From the NCBI GenBank assembly GCA_005878515.1, contig VBLZ01000097.1, positions 14,239 through 78,238 of the forward strand: a stretch of 64,000 nt of DNA. The letters are read 5' to 3'. Positions 35,773 to 44,803 of the stretch are shown one piece after another (the first letter of the stretch is position 1; each line of letters opens with the position of its first letter). A program made the translations under genes and the position numbers. The notes under the pieces are model-generated. The model was not told the DNA's origin and did no database searches. It saw only the letters and a program-made list of their open reading frames with translations. Source of the DNA: Methanobacteriota archaeon. GTDB lineage: Archaea > Thermoplasmatota > Thermoplasmata > RBG-16-68-12.

Positions 35773-36402
35773 GTGAAGGTCGTTGTCTTCGGCGCGACGG
35801 GGGAGACCGGCCGTCTCCTCACGGAACGAACCCTGCGGGCGGGCCACACGGTCACCGCCTTCGTGCGCGATCCGGCCCGGATGCTCATCGTGCACGAACG
35901 GTTGCGCGTGATCCGAGGCGACGTCCTCGACCCTCCTTCGGTTGAGCGAGTGATTCCAGGCCACGATGCGGTCCTCTCGGCTCTGGGGAGCACGGCCCGC
36001 AATCCGGCACCGGTCCTTTCCGAGGGCGTTCAGCACATCCTCGATGCGATGGAACGGTCCCGCGTCCGGCGGATCGTGGCCCTCTCGGCGGCCGGCGCGC
36101 TGGGGGAGTCGGCCGGATTCGCAATCGGGAATGCGGGCCTGCGAATCTTCCGAATGTGGCTGCCGCAGGTCTACCGAGAGCATCGCAAGATGCTCGACGA
36201 ACTTCGGCGGCGCGAACTCGAATGGATCGCGGTGCGCGCCGTCCTGTTGACGAACGGCGCAGCGAAGGGTCGCTACCGCATTGCGATCGAGGGAATTCCG
36301 CGGTGGGGCTTTCGGATCTCTCGCGCCGATGTCGCCGACTTCATGATCCGCCAACTCACGACCGATGAGTTCGTCCGCAAGATGCCCGCGACGGCGTATT
36401 GA
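35773..36402 (+). CDS. NAD(P)-binding oxidoreductase-like protein (NmrA/SDR atypical)
   Basis: 209 residues. GATGETGRLL at residues 7-16 is a Rossmann dinucleotide-binding motif; the VIRGDVLDP segment and ALSAAGALGES follow the pattern of atypical short-chain dehydrogenases. No complete catalytic YxxxK motif is obvious. GTG start. Role unknown. Confidence 0.82.
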   Translation: MKVVVFGATGETGRLLTERTLRAGHTVTAFVRDPARMLIVHERLRVIRGDVLDPPSVERVIPGHDAVLSALGSTARNPAPVLSEGVQHILDAMERSRVRRIVALSAAGALGESAGFAIGNAGLRIFRMWLPQVYREHRKMLDELRRRELEWIAVRAVLLTNGAAKGRYRIAIEGIPRWGFRISRADVADFMIRQLTTDEFVRKMPATAY

Positions 36403-36451
36403 ATCCGTTAGGATTCGCCAGGTAGGTGCACGGGCACCAACGACCGCATGC

Positions 36452-36458
36452 TTTTATA
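36452..36458 (+). promoter_or_regulatory. TATA box of the ileS fusion gene
   Basis: TTTTATA; predicted transcription start about 36480. This excludes the in-frame ATG at 36470 and permits ATG 36494 or 36539. Confidence 0.6.
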
Positions 36459-36538
36459 CGGCCACCCAGATGAGTCGACCGCTTCCCGAGGCGATGAAGA
36501 AGCCTTGGGTGGCCCGAATCCCCGGGAGCGGGGCTGCG

Positions 36539-39500
36539 ATGATCAAGCAGGCGGAGAAGACGTATGCTCCACTTGAGGTGGAGCGACAGGTCCAGGAATT
36601 CTGGGACCGCGCGAAGGTCTACCGGAAGACCGTCGCCGCGCGGGAGAAAGGCGAGGATTTCTTTTTCGGCGACGGCCCGCCGTACACAACCGGATCGATT
36701 CACCTCGGAAACGTCCTGAACAAGACGATCAAGGATCTCGTCGTCCGCTATCATCGGATGCGCGGCTACCACGTCCGGGACCAGCCGGGCTACGACATGC
36801 ACGGCCTCCCGATCGAGGTCCAGGTCGAGAAGACCCTCGGGATCACGAACAAGAAGGAGATCGAAGAGCTCGGCATCGAGAAGTTCGTGAACACCTGCCG
36901 GACGTTCGCGACGGACCTCCTGCAGACGATGACGAAACAGTTCCAGTCGCTCGGCATCTGGCTCGATTGGGACCGCCCGTACATGACGATCCGCAACGAA
37001 TTCATCGAGGCGGCGTGGTGGACGCTGAAACGCGCCCACGAACACGACTGGATCTACGAGGCGCTCCGGTCCATCCAGTGGTGTTCCCGATGCGAGACGG
37101 CCCTCGCGGACGCCGAAGTCGAGTACTCCGACGAAACGGATCCGTCGATTTACGTCAAGTTCCGCCTCGCCGGCAAGCCGGACGAATCCCTGCTGATCTG
37201 GACCACGACCCCGTGGACCCTTCCCGCCAATCTCGCGATCGCGGCGCATCCCGATTTCCGGTACGCGAAGGTGAAAATTCCACATGGCAAGAAGCCCGAG
37301 TACGTCTGGCTCATGGAGAGCGCGGTGCCCGACGTCATGGCCCGCGGCGGGGTGACGAAATACTCCGTCGTCGAGACGAGGAAAGGGAGCGACCTCGTCG
37401 GGCTCGCATACCTCCACCCACTCCGGACGAAGCTCCCCTACCAGAAGTCAGCGAAGGGCGAGTGGGTCCACAAGCTCGTCTCCTCGGACACGGTCGCCGC
37501 CGAGTACACGGGGCTCGTCCATTCGGCCCCGGGGCACGGACCGGAGGACTTCGAGCTCGGTCAGAGGCTCGGCCTTCCCGCCTTTTCGCCGGTCGACGCG
37601 GGAGGCCGTTTCACCGCGGACGCCGGCGCCTACGCGGGCCAGAAGGTGAGGGAGGCGAATCCGGGGATCATCGCGGACCTGCGGGCGGCCCGCGCTCTCT
37701 TCGCGGACGAGACGATCCTCCATGCATACGGCCATTGTTGGCGATGCAAGACCCCGATCTTGTTCCGCGCGACGGTCCAATGGTTCCTCAAGGTGACGGA
37801 CTTCAAACCGAAGATGGTCGAGGAGGTCGGGCGGGTCAGATGGTTCCCGGACTGGGCCGGATCGGCGCGCCAACTCGATTGGACGAGCAACCTGCGGGAC
37901 TGGTGCATCTCCCGGCAGCGGTACTGGGGCATCCCCCTCCCGATCTGGAGGTGCGCGAAGTGCAATCACTGGACGGTCGTCGGATCGGCCGAATCCCTTC
38001 GAGGTGCGAGCGGCTACAAGGAAGGAATGGACCTTCACCGGCCCGGCATCGACCGGATCGCGCTCCCATGCGAGAAGTGCGACGGCGAGATGCGGCGGGT
38101 CCCCGACACGGTCGACGTGTGGTTCGACAGCGGCGTCTCGAGCTGGGCGAGCCTCGGCTACCCGGCTCGCGACGACGAGTTCCGCCGCTGGTGGCCTCAG
38201 GACTGGATCGTCGAAGGGCCGGACCAGACGCGGGGCTGGTTCAACTCCCAACTCGCGGCAGGGGTCGTGGCGTTCGACCGGGCTCCGTACGATCAGGTGC
38301 TGATGCACGGTTGGGTGAACGGTCCGGACGGACGGCAAATGCACAAGTCCCTCGGGAACGTCATCGAGCCCGAGACGGTCGTCGACAAGTTCGGGGTCGA
38401 TCCGCTCCGATTCTATGTGATCGCCGTGAACGCGCCTTGGGACGACATCACGTTCCAGGAGGAGGGCGTCCGGAACGCGCAGCGGACCTTGAACATCCTG
38501 TGGAACGTCCTGCGGTTCGCGACGACCTACATGGTCTTGGACCGGTTCGATCCGTTCGCGGCGGACCTCTCCTCGACCGAAGGCCACCTCCGGCCCGAGG
38601 ACCGTTGGCTCCTCTCGCGGCTCGAGGGTCTGAAGAAGACCGTGGACCTCGAGATGCGTTCATACAACCTGCACCGCGCGGCCCGCGCGGTCGAGGCGTT
38701 CATCCTCGATGACCTCTCGCGGTGGTACGTGAAGCTGGTCCGCGGGCGGACCTGGACGGAGACCGACAACGGGGACAAGCTCGCCGCGTACCGCGTGCTC
38801 TTCGAAGCGCTGAGTACCCTTGCGATCCTCCTCGCCCCCGTCGCGCCCCACATCGCAGAGGCCATGTATCAGCGCCTCGATGGACGGAAGCTCAGCGTGC
38901 ACATGCTCGATTGGCCCGACGTCCGAGCGCAATGGCTTCGGCCCGAGCTTGAGCGGTCTATGTCGATCGTGCAAGAAGAGGTTGAAGTCGTCTCGAATCA
39001 ACGACAGAAGGGAGGGCGGAAGCTCCGTTGGCCGCTGAAGCTGATCGCGGTCCGCAGCGCCACACCGGAAGCCGCGGAGGCGTTTGCCGCACTGCGGAGT
39101 ATCTTCCTGGACCAGGTGAATGCGAAGGAACTCGTGATCTTGGAACCCGCCGACGAGTTTCCGGGCACCGTCGTCGTCGCGAAGCCCGACGCCGCGGCGA
39201 TCGGCAAGGCGTACAAAGCTCTGGCACCCAAGATTGTGAAACTGCTCGGGACCCGGGCCCCGGGCGAGCTGCAAAAGGCGTTCGAGCGCGGTTCGTACAC
39301 GCTCCATGCGGACGGGCAGACGTTCGAGATCGAACCGACGATGGTGCGCTTCGAGAAAGCGCTCCCCCCCGAGGTCGTCCGGGTGGAGACGCCTCATGGT
39401 GAGATCTACCTCGACCTTCGCGTGACGCCGGAGCTCCAAGCCGAAGCGTACGCTCGCGAGATCGTCCGCCGAATCCAGCAGATGCGGAAAGACCTCGACC

Positions 39501-40702
39501 TGGACATCGACGACTTCATCGCCACGGTCATCAAGACGAACAAAGAATTCGCAGCGACCCTCGAAGCACAGCAGGCCTTCATCGCCCGCGAGACTCGATC
39601 TCGCAGCTTGACGTTCACCGACAAGGCCGTCGCCTCCGAACATGTCGTCGAATGGAAGGACGTCGACGGTCATGGCGTCACGATCGGGGTCACACCGCTC
39701 CATCTCTCCGAATCGATTCGCGAATTCACCCGGATCCCCGGCCTCACGATGGCGAAGGCGATGGCCCTTTTCGACGCGGGCTACAAGAGCCTCGCGGCGC
39801 TTCGCTCCGCGACGAAACAGGAGTTGCTGGCCGTCGACGGCCTTGACGCAGGAGACGTCGACCGGATCACCGAATTCCTCGCCGTCCCAGAAAAGAAGGA
39901 CGCCGTCTGCCCGACCTGCCAGGCGTCCGTCGCGGCCGACGCGCGGCGCTGTCCTCGATGTGGAGAGCCGATGGCGTTGGAGGCCACGCCCTGCCCCCGA
40001 TGCAAGTCGGCTATTCCTCCCGGCGCGGACGCATGTCCTGTTTGCGGCTTCGCATTAATCGGCCAGGCCGCTCCAGGGACGCCCTCGCGGACGCCGTGCG
40101 TCGCGTGCGGAGAGCTGATTCTCGCGGGTTCTTCCGAGTGCCCCTCGTGCGGTGCGCCGCAGAAGCGACCGGTCCCGCTGGTTTCGAGTCCAACCGGTGA
40201 GGACGAGGCGCCGGCGCTGCTGAAAGACTCCTCCTCGTACCTCGTACGAGAGACCACGCCCGAGGAGGCGTATCGCCTATTCCTCATCGCACATAACACG
40301 GGGAAGAAGGGCATGATCATCACGCGACTTTTCCCGCAGAAGGTCCGAGAGCGCTTCGGGCTGAAAGATCTGCCGATCGTCTGGTTGAGCAACGTGGGCA
40401 AGGAGGACTCGGTCCGACCGAAAGACCTCGAAAAGTTATCCTTGGCCGCGGAGCAATTCCTCTCCCGCGAGAAAGGCGTGGTCCTTCTCGACGCGATCGA
40501 ATATCTAGTGACGAACAATAATTTCCTGACGGTGCTGCGTCTTGTGCAATCGATTCGCGATCAGGTGGCCGTCAACAACGGGGTGCTGTTGCTTTCCGTC
40601 AACCCGTCGACCCTCGACGCCCACCAGATGACGCTCCTCGAACGCGAAGTGGATCAAGTGGTCAACGTGTCCGGCGGGCCGACGGGTTCCACTTCGGGAT
40701 GA
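36539..40702 (+). CDS. ileS: isoleucyl-tRNA synthetase fused to HhH, zinc ribbons and DUF835-like domain
   Basis: 1387 residues; ordinary archaeal IleRS has about 1030-1060. Residues 1-1055 are a full class I enzyme: HLGN (55-58) for HIGH, MHKSLGN at 601-607 for the KMSKS loop, editing domain and C-terminal zinc/tRNA-binding region. The tail then has a helix-hairpin-helix-like segment (about 1057-1118), three CxxC-CxxC zinc ribbons (about 1123-1207), and a DUF835-like domain (about 1232-1375; YLVRETTPEEAYRLF, then VVLLDAIEYLVTNN). The frame is continuous. DUF835 is known from Thermoplasmata signalling proteins. ATG 36539 (IKQAEKTY) fits homologues; ATG 36494 is an alternative. Confidence 0.95.
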   Translation: MIKQAEKTYAPLEVERQVQEFWDRAKVYRKTVAAREKGEDFFFGDGPPYTTGSIHLGNVLNKTIKDLVVRYHRMRGYHVRDQPGYDMHGLPIEVQVEKTLGITNKKEIEELGIEKFVNTCRTFATDLLQTMTKQFQSLGIWLDWDRPYMTIRNEFIEAAWWTLKRAHEHDWIYEALRSIQWCSRCETALADAEVEYSDETDPSIYVKFRLAGKPDESLLIWTTTPWTLPANLAIAAHPDFRYAKVKIPHGKKPEYVWLMESAVPDVMARGGVTKYSVVETRKGSDLVGLAYLHPLRTKLPYQKSAKGEWVHKLVSSDTVAAEYTGLVHSAPGHGPEDFELGQRLGLPAFSPVDAGGRFTADAGAYAGQKVREANPGIIADLRAARALFADETILHAYGHCWRCKTPILFRATVQWFLKVTDFKPKMVEEVGRVRWFPDWAGSARQLDWTSNLRDWCISRQRYWGIPLPIWRCAKCNHWTVVGSAESLRGASGYKEGMDLHRPGIDRIALPCEKCDGEMRRVPDTVDVWFDSGVSSWASLGYPARDDEFRRWWPQDWIVEGPDQTRGWFNSQLAAGVVAFDRAPYDQVLMHGWVNGPDGRQMHKSLGNVIEPETVVDKFGVDPLRFYVIAVNAPWDDITFQEEGVRNAQRTLNILWNVLRFATTYMVLDRFDPFAADLSSTEGHLRPEDRWLLSRLEGLKKTVDLEMRSYNLHRAARAVEAFILDDLSRWYVKLVRGRTWTETDNGDKLAAYRVLFEALSTLAILLAPVAPHIAEAMYQRLDGRKLSVHMLDWPDVRAQWLRPELERSMSIVQEEVEVVSNQRQKGGRKLRWPLKLIAVRSATPEAAEAFAALRSIFLDQVNAKELVILEPADEFPGTVVVAKPDAAAIGKAYKALAPKIVKLLGTRAPGELQKAFERGSYTLHADGQTFEIEPTMVRFEKALPPEVVRVETPHGEIYLDLRVTPELQAEAYAREIVRRIQQMRKDLDLDIDDFIATVIKTNKEFAATLEAQQAFIARETRSRSLTFTDKAVASEHVVEWKDVDGHGVTIGVTPLHLSESIREFTRIPGLTMAKAMALFDAGYKSLAALRSATKQELLAVDGLDAGDVDRITEFLAVPEKKDAVCPTCQASVAADARRCPRCGEPMALEATPCPRCKSAIPPGADACPVCGFALIGQAAPGTPSRTPCVACGELILAGSSECPSCGAPQKRPVPLVSSPTGEDEAPALLKDSSSYLVRETTPEEAYRLFLIAHNTGKKGMIITRLFPQKVRERFGLKDLPIVWLSNVGKEDSVRPKDLEKLSLAAEQFLSREKGVVLLDAIEYLVTNNNFLTVLRLVQSIRDQVAVNNGVLLLSVNPSTLDAHQMTLLEREVDQVVNVSGGPTGSTSG

Positions 40703-40711
40703 ACACGGATC

Positions 40712-41503
40712 TCAGGCTGAGGGCTTGAGGACCGCGGCCACGACGTTGACGAGGCGCGGGACGGTCTCGAAGCGGTCCAACTCCTCGGGACGAACCCATC
40801 GTTGCTCGACGTTTTCCCAATCGAGGCGGACCCGGCGATTCGGAGTGTCGAAGAGGAATGGATGGACGACGTAGATTGTCGTGCCGTCTCGAGCGAGGAC
40901 CGGATCTCCCGCTCCACGGAATGTGATTGCGCGGATCCCGGTCTCTTCCCGAACCTCCACGATGGCCCGGTGTTTCGGATCTTCGCGGCCCTCGATGTGG
41001 CCCGAGATTGCGGACCACTTTCCTCGGAAGGTGCCCACCTTCTCACTCCGACGGACGATGAGGATGCGGCCCCGGTTCCGGAGGATCGCCGTCACCACGC
41101 GCTTTCCCCGGATGTCGGGCAGCTCGACCGTTCCCCGACCCCCGTCGACGACCATCCGATCTCCCGTGCGCAGGCCTCCGACGTCGACGCGATCCACCAT
41201 CGGGATGCCCGCGAGCGTCGCCCCGACCGCGACGACGGCATCCGCGCGTCGGTTCACGATCGCCGCGGGACCGTGGCCCCGCTTCCCCAGGCCATACAGC
41301 ACATACGAGCCCACCGTACTCCCTTTGCCAGTCGGGAATGCGAAGATTCGGTCGTCCAAGCGTTCGCCCAAGATGCCGGTCGAGCCATTGAGAATCGATC
41401 CGGTAGCCGGATCTACCCCGCCCACGAAGGAGAAGGGAGTCGAGGAGACGAGTGCCTTGCCCGACGCCCGGCCGGCAACGATCCCCCGGGCGCGAATCCT
41501 CAT
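40712..41503 (-). CDS. phosphomevalonate dehydratase small subunit fused to a Nudix domain
   Basis: 263 residues. Residues 1-130 are the DUF126/aconitase-X swivelling domain, the small subunit of archaeal phosphomevalonate dehydratase: GIVAGRASGKALVSS, TGILGERLDDRIFAFPTGKGSTVGSY and VGATLAGIPMVDRV. Residues 135-255 form a Nudix domain with box GHIEGREDPKHRAIVEVREETGI; the usual Arg before the first Glu is Val. The small subunit is normally free-standing. ATGA overlap with the large subunit. The Nudix part might act on an isoprenoid phosphate or be unrelated (inference). Confidence 0.9.
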   Translation of the reverse strand: MRIRARGIVAGRASGKALVSSTPFSFVGGVDPATGSILNGSTGILGERLDDRIFAFPTGKGSTVGSYVLYGLGKRGHGPAAIVNRRADAVVAVGATLAGIPMVDRVDVGGLRTGDRMVVDGGRGTVELPDIRGKRVVTAILRNRGRILIVRRSEKVGTFRGKWSAISGHIEGREDPKHRAIVEVREETGIRAITFRGAGDPVLARDGTTIYVVHPFLFDTPNRRVRLDWENVEQRWVRPEELDRFETVPRLVNVVAAVLKPSA

Positions 41504-42663
41504 GTGTAGCGCTCCAGGAGCGTCTTCAGTTCCTCGAAGACGACCTTCTGCCGGGATAGGCTTGGCAAGTAGTACGCCCCTTTCCCCGAGGGCGTCGCGA
41601 CCGTGCCGAATCGGTGCTCGAGCAACGTGACCTCGAGGCATGTGTCCGCGAGGACGCGACCGCCGTGGCGCTCGATGGTCCCGACGGCATCCGGATTCGC
41701 ATCGCGCACGACCCGACTCGTGAAGACCCAGACCGGGATCCGAGGCGGCGTGCGGTCGACGAGCCGCGCGACTTCTCGCAGTTCGTCCGCAGAGAGTTGC
41801 GGGGACCCGAGGCCGATCATGTCGGCCTCCGTCCCGTCGGTGTGCGCCCGTTTCGCTGCAGCCAAATCTCGATCGGTAATCGCAATTGACTTCAGGCCCT
41901 TCACATGCGCGCGCCGGGACTCGGGCGTTACGCCTTCTAGGTGGAACATCGAACAGGCGCCGGAGGAGGCGAGGGCCGCGCCGAGCCATTTGAGGTCTCC
42001 CTCGGTCCCGCGGAAGCCGCGGAAGAATGGGAGGCCGTCGTCCACTCGCTCTCCGGCGACGAGTCCGATCAACGAGTAGTCGATGCCCCGCGGCTTCACG
42101 CCGACCTTCACGATCGCCGTGGGTTCTCGACCCTCGTCCGTGTGAAGTCCGTGTTCCGGCGTCGCTCCGACGATGGCGGCGGCGAGCGCCGCGGGACCGC
42201 CCTCCCGGTTCGTACGAGCACCTAGGACCGAGTTCGCGAAACACACGGCACTCGATTCCGCCCAAGCGACGTGTTCACCGAAGGTCGGTCGGACGCCGAT
42301 CAGATACGGAGTGCACGAGAACGAGCGACGGACTCCCATCGCCTCGTAGGCGCTCGCAATGCGTCCTTGCTTCTCCGCGAACGATGGCGGGACGCCGAGC
42401 GCCTGCCACTGCGCGAGATCCGTCCCGAGCGGATTGACGGTCGTCGGCACCGAGACCCGCGCGTCCCGCGCGAAATCCTCCAGGAACTCGAGACCCGGAT
42501 CCCCGATCAACTTGTACGAGACGCCGGACACGTGCGCGGAGGTGATCGGGATGAGACGCGGTGCGTCGGCGAGACGGCCCACCGCAAGCAAGATTTGCAT
42601 CGCCTTGCGCTGGGACTCCGTGCCATCGTCCAGCAGATGCATCTGCGTCCGTGTGAGGCGCAT
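41500..42663 (-). CDS. phosphomevalonate dehydratase large subunit (aconitase X)
   Basis: 387 residues, DUF521. Dehydrates 5-phosphomevalonate to trans-anhydromevalonate 5-phosphate in the archaeal mevalonate pathway, using an iron-sulfur cluster. Visible signatures: GRLADAPRLIPITSAHVSG, FSCTPYLIGVRPTFGEHVAWAESSAVCFANSVLGARTNREGG (read in parts) and the late LADTCLEV with a cluster-binding cysteine; cysteines in SCTPY and AVCFAN are also conserved. It starts directly after the upstream stop with no gap and overlaps the small subunit by four bases. Confidence 0.93.
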   Translation of the reverse strand: MRLTRTQMHLLDDGTESQRKAMQILLAVGRLADAPRLIPITSAHVSGVSYKLIGDPGLEFLEDFARDARVSVPTTVNPLGTDLAQWQALGVPPSFAEKQGRIASAYEAMGVRRSFSCTPYLIGVRPTFGEHVAWAESSAVCFANSVLGARTNREGGPAALAAAIVGATPEHGLHTDEGREPTAIVKVGVKPRGIDYSLIGLVAGERVDDGLPFFRGFRGTEGDLKWLGAALASSGACSMFHLEGVTPESRRAHVKGLKSIAITDRDLAAAKRAHTDGTEADMIGLGSPQLSADELREVARLVDRTPPRIPVWVFTSRVVRDANPDAVGTIERHGGRVLADTCLEVTLLEHRFGTVATPSGKGAYYLPSLSRQKVVFEELKTLLERYT

Positions 42664-43098
42664 TCACGGCGCCTCCGCGAGGATCGCGTGGGCGACCCGC
42701 CGGGCCTCCGCCGGCTTCGCGGGGTAGGCGATCAGCTTCAACCGGATGTCGATCGGATCCGAATCGCCCGCGAGCTCAAGACGCTCCCGGAATGCGGCCT
42801 GCTTGTCGAAGCGAAAGTGGAGGACGCCATCCTCGTCGAGGCGCGCTTCGATGTCGCGTGCGATCGCCGAGGGGACGCCGGCCGCGGCCCAGTGCGACCA
42901 GACCGCCCGGATGGCGGGTCGCTTCTCGACGCGGCGAGTGAGTCGGACCAGGGGATTCCCGAAGTGGCCCTCCAGCTGCTCCCGAGAGGCTACGCCTTCG
43001 GGGACCGCGAGCGCGAGGGCGGTGGCCACCCTTTCCTCCTCTTCCGTCGCGTGACAATAGGTGCGAGCTTCGATCCGACGGATCGGGAGGTCAGCCAT
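42664..43098 (-). CDS. predicted exosome-associated RNA-binding protein (COG1325)
   Basis: 144 residues. RIEARTYCHATEEEERVATAL and EGHFGNPLVRL are the key segments of the COG1325/DUF54 family, predicted to be an archaeal exosome-linked RNA-binding subunit. It overlaps the upstream kinase by eight bases and abuts the dehydratase gene, so it is in the same operon. Confidence 0.8.
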   Translation of the reverse strand: MADLPIRRIEARTYCHATEEEERVATALALAVPEGVASREQLEGHFGNPLVRLTRRVEKRPAIRAVWSHWAAAGVPSAIARDIEARLDEDGVLHFRFDKQAAFRERLELAGDSDPIDIRLKLIAYPAKPAEARRVAHAILAEAP

Positions 43099-43627
43099 GG
43101 AGCCGCTCCAGGGCCACGCGCGCCTGCCTGCGGAATTCGTCCAACGTCGATTCGTTGACGAGCATGATGTCGGCCGTTGCGATGACCTCGCCGAGCCCCC
43201 AGCTCAGTTCGCGGAGGTCTCGCGCTCGAACTGCCTCGATGGTGATGGCGTCGTCAAGGCGCTTTCGTAGCAACATCCGCTCGTGCCGGGTCTTCGGGGA
43301 TGCGTGGACCGCGAGGACCACGAGCGCCTCTCCGAAGGCCTTGCGAAACACATCGAGCTCCGCCCCTCCGCGCAGTCCGTCCACGACGACTCGGTCTCCG
43401 TGGATTCGCGGCAGCGTCCGTTCGGCCCAGATTCCGAATCCGTGGGCTTCTCGCTCGGCAGTGGCCATCCCGCCCACCGCGCCATCGGTAATCGGAAGGC
43501 CCCGACGTTGGGCTTCTTCCCGAACTACATCGCCCATTCGGACGATTGAGAAGCCGAGATTCTTCGCCACGGCGAGGACCTCCTCCTTGCCGCATCCGGG
43601 CATTCCCGTGACGCAGACGACTCGCAC
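43091..43627 (-). CDS. UPF0200 nucleotide kinase-like protein
   Basis: 178 residues, GTG start. VVCVTGMPGCGKEEVL is the Walker A region; the residue after GK is Glu rather than the Ser/Thr seen in most P-loop kinases. VRMGDVVREEAQRRG, VVVDGLRGGAELDVFRK and VHASPKTRHERML are typical of the UPF0200 archaeal family, which resembles dephospho-CoA kinase and adenylate kinase. First gene of the four-gene operon; a weak CTTAAG element lies about 30 bases upstream. The substrate is not established. Confidence 0.8.
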   Translation of the reverse strand: MRVVCVTGMPGCGKEEVLAVAKNLGFSIVRMGDVVREEAQRRGLPITDGAVGGMATAEREAHGFGIWAERTLPRIHGDRVVVDGLRGGAELDVFRKAFGEALVVLAVHASPKTRHERMLLRKRLDDAITIEAVRARDLRELSWGLGEVIATADIMLVNESTLDEFRRQARVALERLHG

Positions 43628-43810
43628 GGGATGCGAGGAAAGAGAGGGTTCACTTAAGCGTTTCCCGCCGCCACCGCCGTTTCCCTCGGGGCACGCAAAT
43701 CCGGAGTGAGGCGAGTCGTTCACGAACCTCGCCACGCAAAATAGAAATACCCACGGACCGTAAGCTCGCACCGGAGGAATACCATCCCCCTCGACCTCGA
43801 CCTGACCCGG

Positions 43811-44803
43811 ATGCGATTCGGCACCGAGCTGCTCAAGCGCGGCTTCGCGAAGATGCAGAAGGGCGGCGTCGTGATGGACGTCACGAACGCCGAGCAGGCC
43901 GCGATTGCCGAGGAAGCAGGCTCCGTCGCGGTGATGGCCCTCGAGCGGGTGCCCGCGGACATCCGAGCGGCCGGTGGCGTCGCGCGGATGGCGGACCCGG
44001 TCAAGATCCAGGAGATCATGGACTCCGTCACGGTCCCGGTCATGGCGAAGTGCCGCATCGGGCACGAGGCCGAGGCGCGGGCCCTCGAGTCGATGGGCGT
44101 CGACATGATCGACGAGTCCGAGGTCCTCACCCCGGCCGACCCGTTCTTCCACGTCAACAAGAGGGGATTCAGCGTCCCGTTCGTGTGCGGGTGCCGGAAC
44201 CTCGGCGAGGCCGTCCGGCGGGTCTGGGAAGGCGCCGCGATGATCCGCACGAAAGGGGAGGCCGGCACCGGGGACATCATCGAGGCCGTCCGCCATGTCC
44301 GGCTCGTGAACGGAGCGATCAGGGAGCTGACGAGCAAGAACAAGGAACAGGTCTACCTGATCGCCACGAAGTTCGCGGACAATTACACGGTCCTCCTCAA
44401 GGAGATTCGCACCGCGCACGGCGAGCCCGCCTCGGTCTCGGAAGCCGACGTCGTCTTCGCGAACGAGAACCTGGACACGATCACGGAAGGCCTGTTTCAG
44501 ATCCTCACCGAGGTCAAGAAGATCCAGCGGCTCCCGGTCGTCAACTTTGCGGCAGGAGGGGTCGCGACGCCGGCCGATGCCGCGCTGATGATGCTCATGG
44601 GCTGCGACGGGGTCTTCGTCGGGTCCGGGATCTTCAAGTCCGAGAATCCGGAGGGCCGGGGCCGTGCAATCGTCGACGCCGTCGCCCACTTCGACGATCC
44701 ATCGACCGTCGCGGAGGTCTCGAAGGGAATCGGCCTCGCGATGAAAGGCATGGACGCTAAGGCGCTGCCGATCGAGGCGCGATTGCAAGACCGCGGCTGG
44801 TGA
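43811..44803 (+). CDS. pdxS: pyridoxal 5'-phosphate synthase subunit PdxS
   Basis: 330 residues from ATG 43811. Joins ribose 5-phosphate, glyceraldehyde 3-phosphate and ammonia into PLP. K80 in [11 protein letters not shown] and K148 in [11 protein letters not shown] are the two Schiff-base lysines; [16 protein letters not shown] is the phosphate site. The PdxT glutaminase is not in view. The strong GGAGG site lies at 43773-43777, too far from the ATG; an in-frame ATC at 43784 would be ideally spaced and would add nine residues, matching the usual N-terminal helix, so a non-standard start is possible. Confidence 0.96.
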   Translation: MRFGTELLKRGFAKMQKGGVVMDVTNAEQAAIAEEAGSVAVMALERVPADIRAAGGVARMADPVKIQEIMDSVTVPVMAKCRIGHEAEARALESMGVDMIDESEVLTPADPFFHVNKRGFSVPFVCGCRNLGEAVRRVWEGAAMIRTKGEAGTGDIIEAVRHVRLVNGAIRELTSKNKEQVYLIATKFADNYTVLLKEIRTAHGEPASVSEADVVFANENLDTITEGLFQILTEVKKIQRLPVVNFAAGGVATPADAALMMLMGCDGVFVGSGIFKSENPEGRGRAIVDAVAHFDDPSTVAEVSKGIGLAMKGMDAKALPIEARLQDRGW

